5,543 nt of DNA from the NCBI GenBank assembly GCA_031278795.1, contig JAITJT010000282.1, positions 1 through 5,543 of the forward strand, written 5' to 3'. The first letter of the stretch is position 1. Each line of letters starts with the position of its first letter. The notes under the pieces were generated by a model. That model made no database searches, was not told the origin of the DNA, and worked only from the letters and a program-made list of their open reading frames with translations. Both the position numbers and the translations under genes were made by a program. This DNA comes from Deltaproteobacteria bacterium (GTDB lineage Bacteria > Desulfobacterota > Desulfarculia > Adiutricales > Adiutricaceae). Below are positions 5,473 to 5,543 of this stretch, piece after piece.

Positions 5473-5543
5473 CTATGAGGCTTTTAGGATCCCTTGGGAA
5501 AATCGCAGAAACAGTAGACAAGCTAATAATCCAAATTTCAAAC
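5447..5543 (+). CDS. Possible start of a gene running off the right edge
   Basis: From ATG 5447 a frame is open for 32 codons to the window end, beginning MLELVDEEDYEAFRIPWENR. The acidic VDEEDYE segment vaguely recalls the start of some HNH/AP2-type homing endonucleases, but this is too short to judge. There is no Shine-Dalgarno sequence, and the ATG lies inside the fourth stem-loop. It conflicts with the minus-strand frame, so at most one of the two is likely real. Confidence 0.22.
   Translation, partial: MLELVDEEDYEAFRIPWENRRNSRQANNPNFK

Overview
This 5.5 kb window looks like accessory or gene-sparse bacterial chromosome. Two well-supported genes and one probable gene lie on the + strand, separated by long AT-rich spacers that hold repeats, hairpins and decayed reading frames. 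The organism cannot be named from the window. The homoserine dehydrogenase is the long ACT-domain type common in Gram-negative bacteria, Desulfobacterota among them. The third protein has a Sec-type signal peptide. The strongest compositional feature is the contrast between GC-rich genes (hydrolase core and hom) and very AT-rich spacers with runs of T on the + strand. That combination would fit a host-associated lineage with eroding spacers, but this is only an inference.

Left edge (1-168): the 3' end of a gene entering from outside. Its frame is cut by an in-frame TAG and then stays open with protein-like sequence for 28 more codons. Bases 168-866 hold no convincing gene. They contain a 9-bp tandem repeat (nine copies), a strong GC-rich hairpin, and a 60-base pyrimidine tract with four perfect copies of an 8-bp unit just upstream of the next gene.

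Centre: bases 867-2093 encode a 408-residue alpha/beta-hydrolase-fold protein that I associate from memory with the uncharacterised DUF6051 family. A T-rich spacer with a 14-bp repeat follows. Bases 2211-3527 encode homoserine dehydrogenase (hom), the only confidently named enzyme. It makes homoserine for threonine and methionine synthesis, and a small hairpin overlaps its stop codon.

Right part: a possible 48-codon membrane micro-ORF (3626-3772) precedes a 296-residue predicted exported protein of unknown function (3814-4704), which is visibly richer in A+T than hom. Bases 4705-5049 hold nothing convincing. From 5050 to the right edge the minus strand carries a reading frame with coding-like third positions, again split by a TAG. 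The same stretch contains four consecutive potential stem-loops, and a short + strand frame runs off the end.

The genes do not form an obvious pathway or operon: spacers exceed 100 bases and compositions differ. No CRISPR array, tRNA, rRNA or intact insertion sequence was seen. The observations most worth following are the TAG-interrupted frames, the octamer repeat before the hydrolase gene, and the structured, broken region at the right edge.
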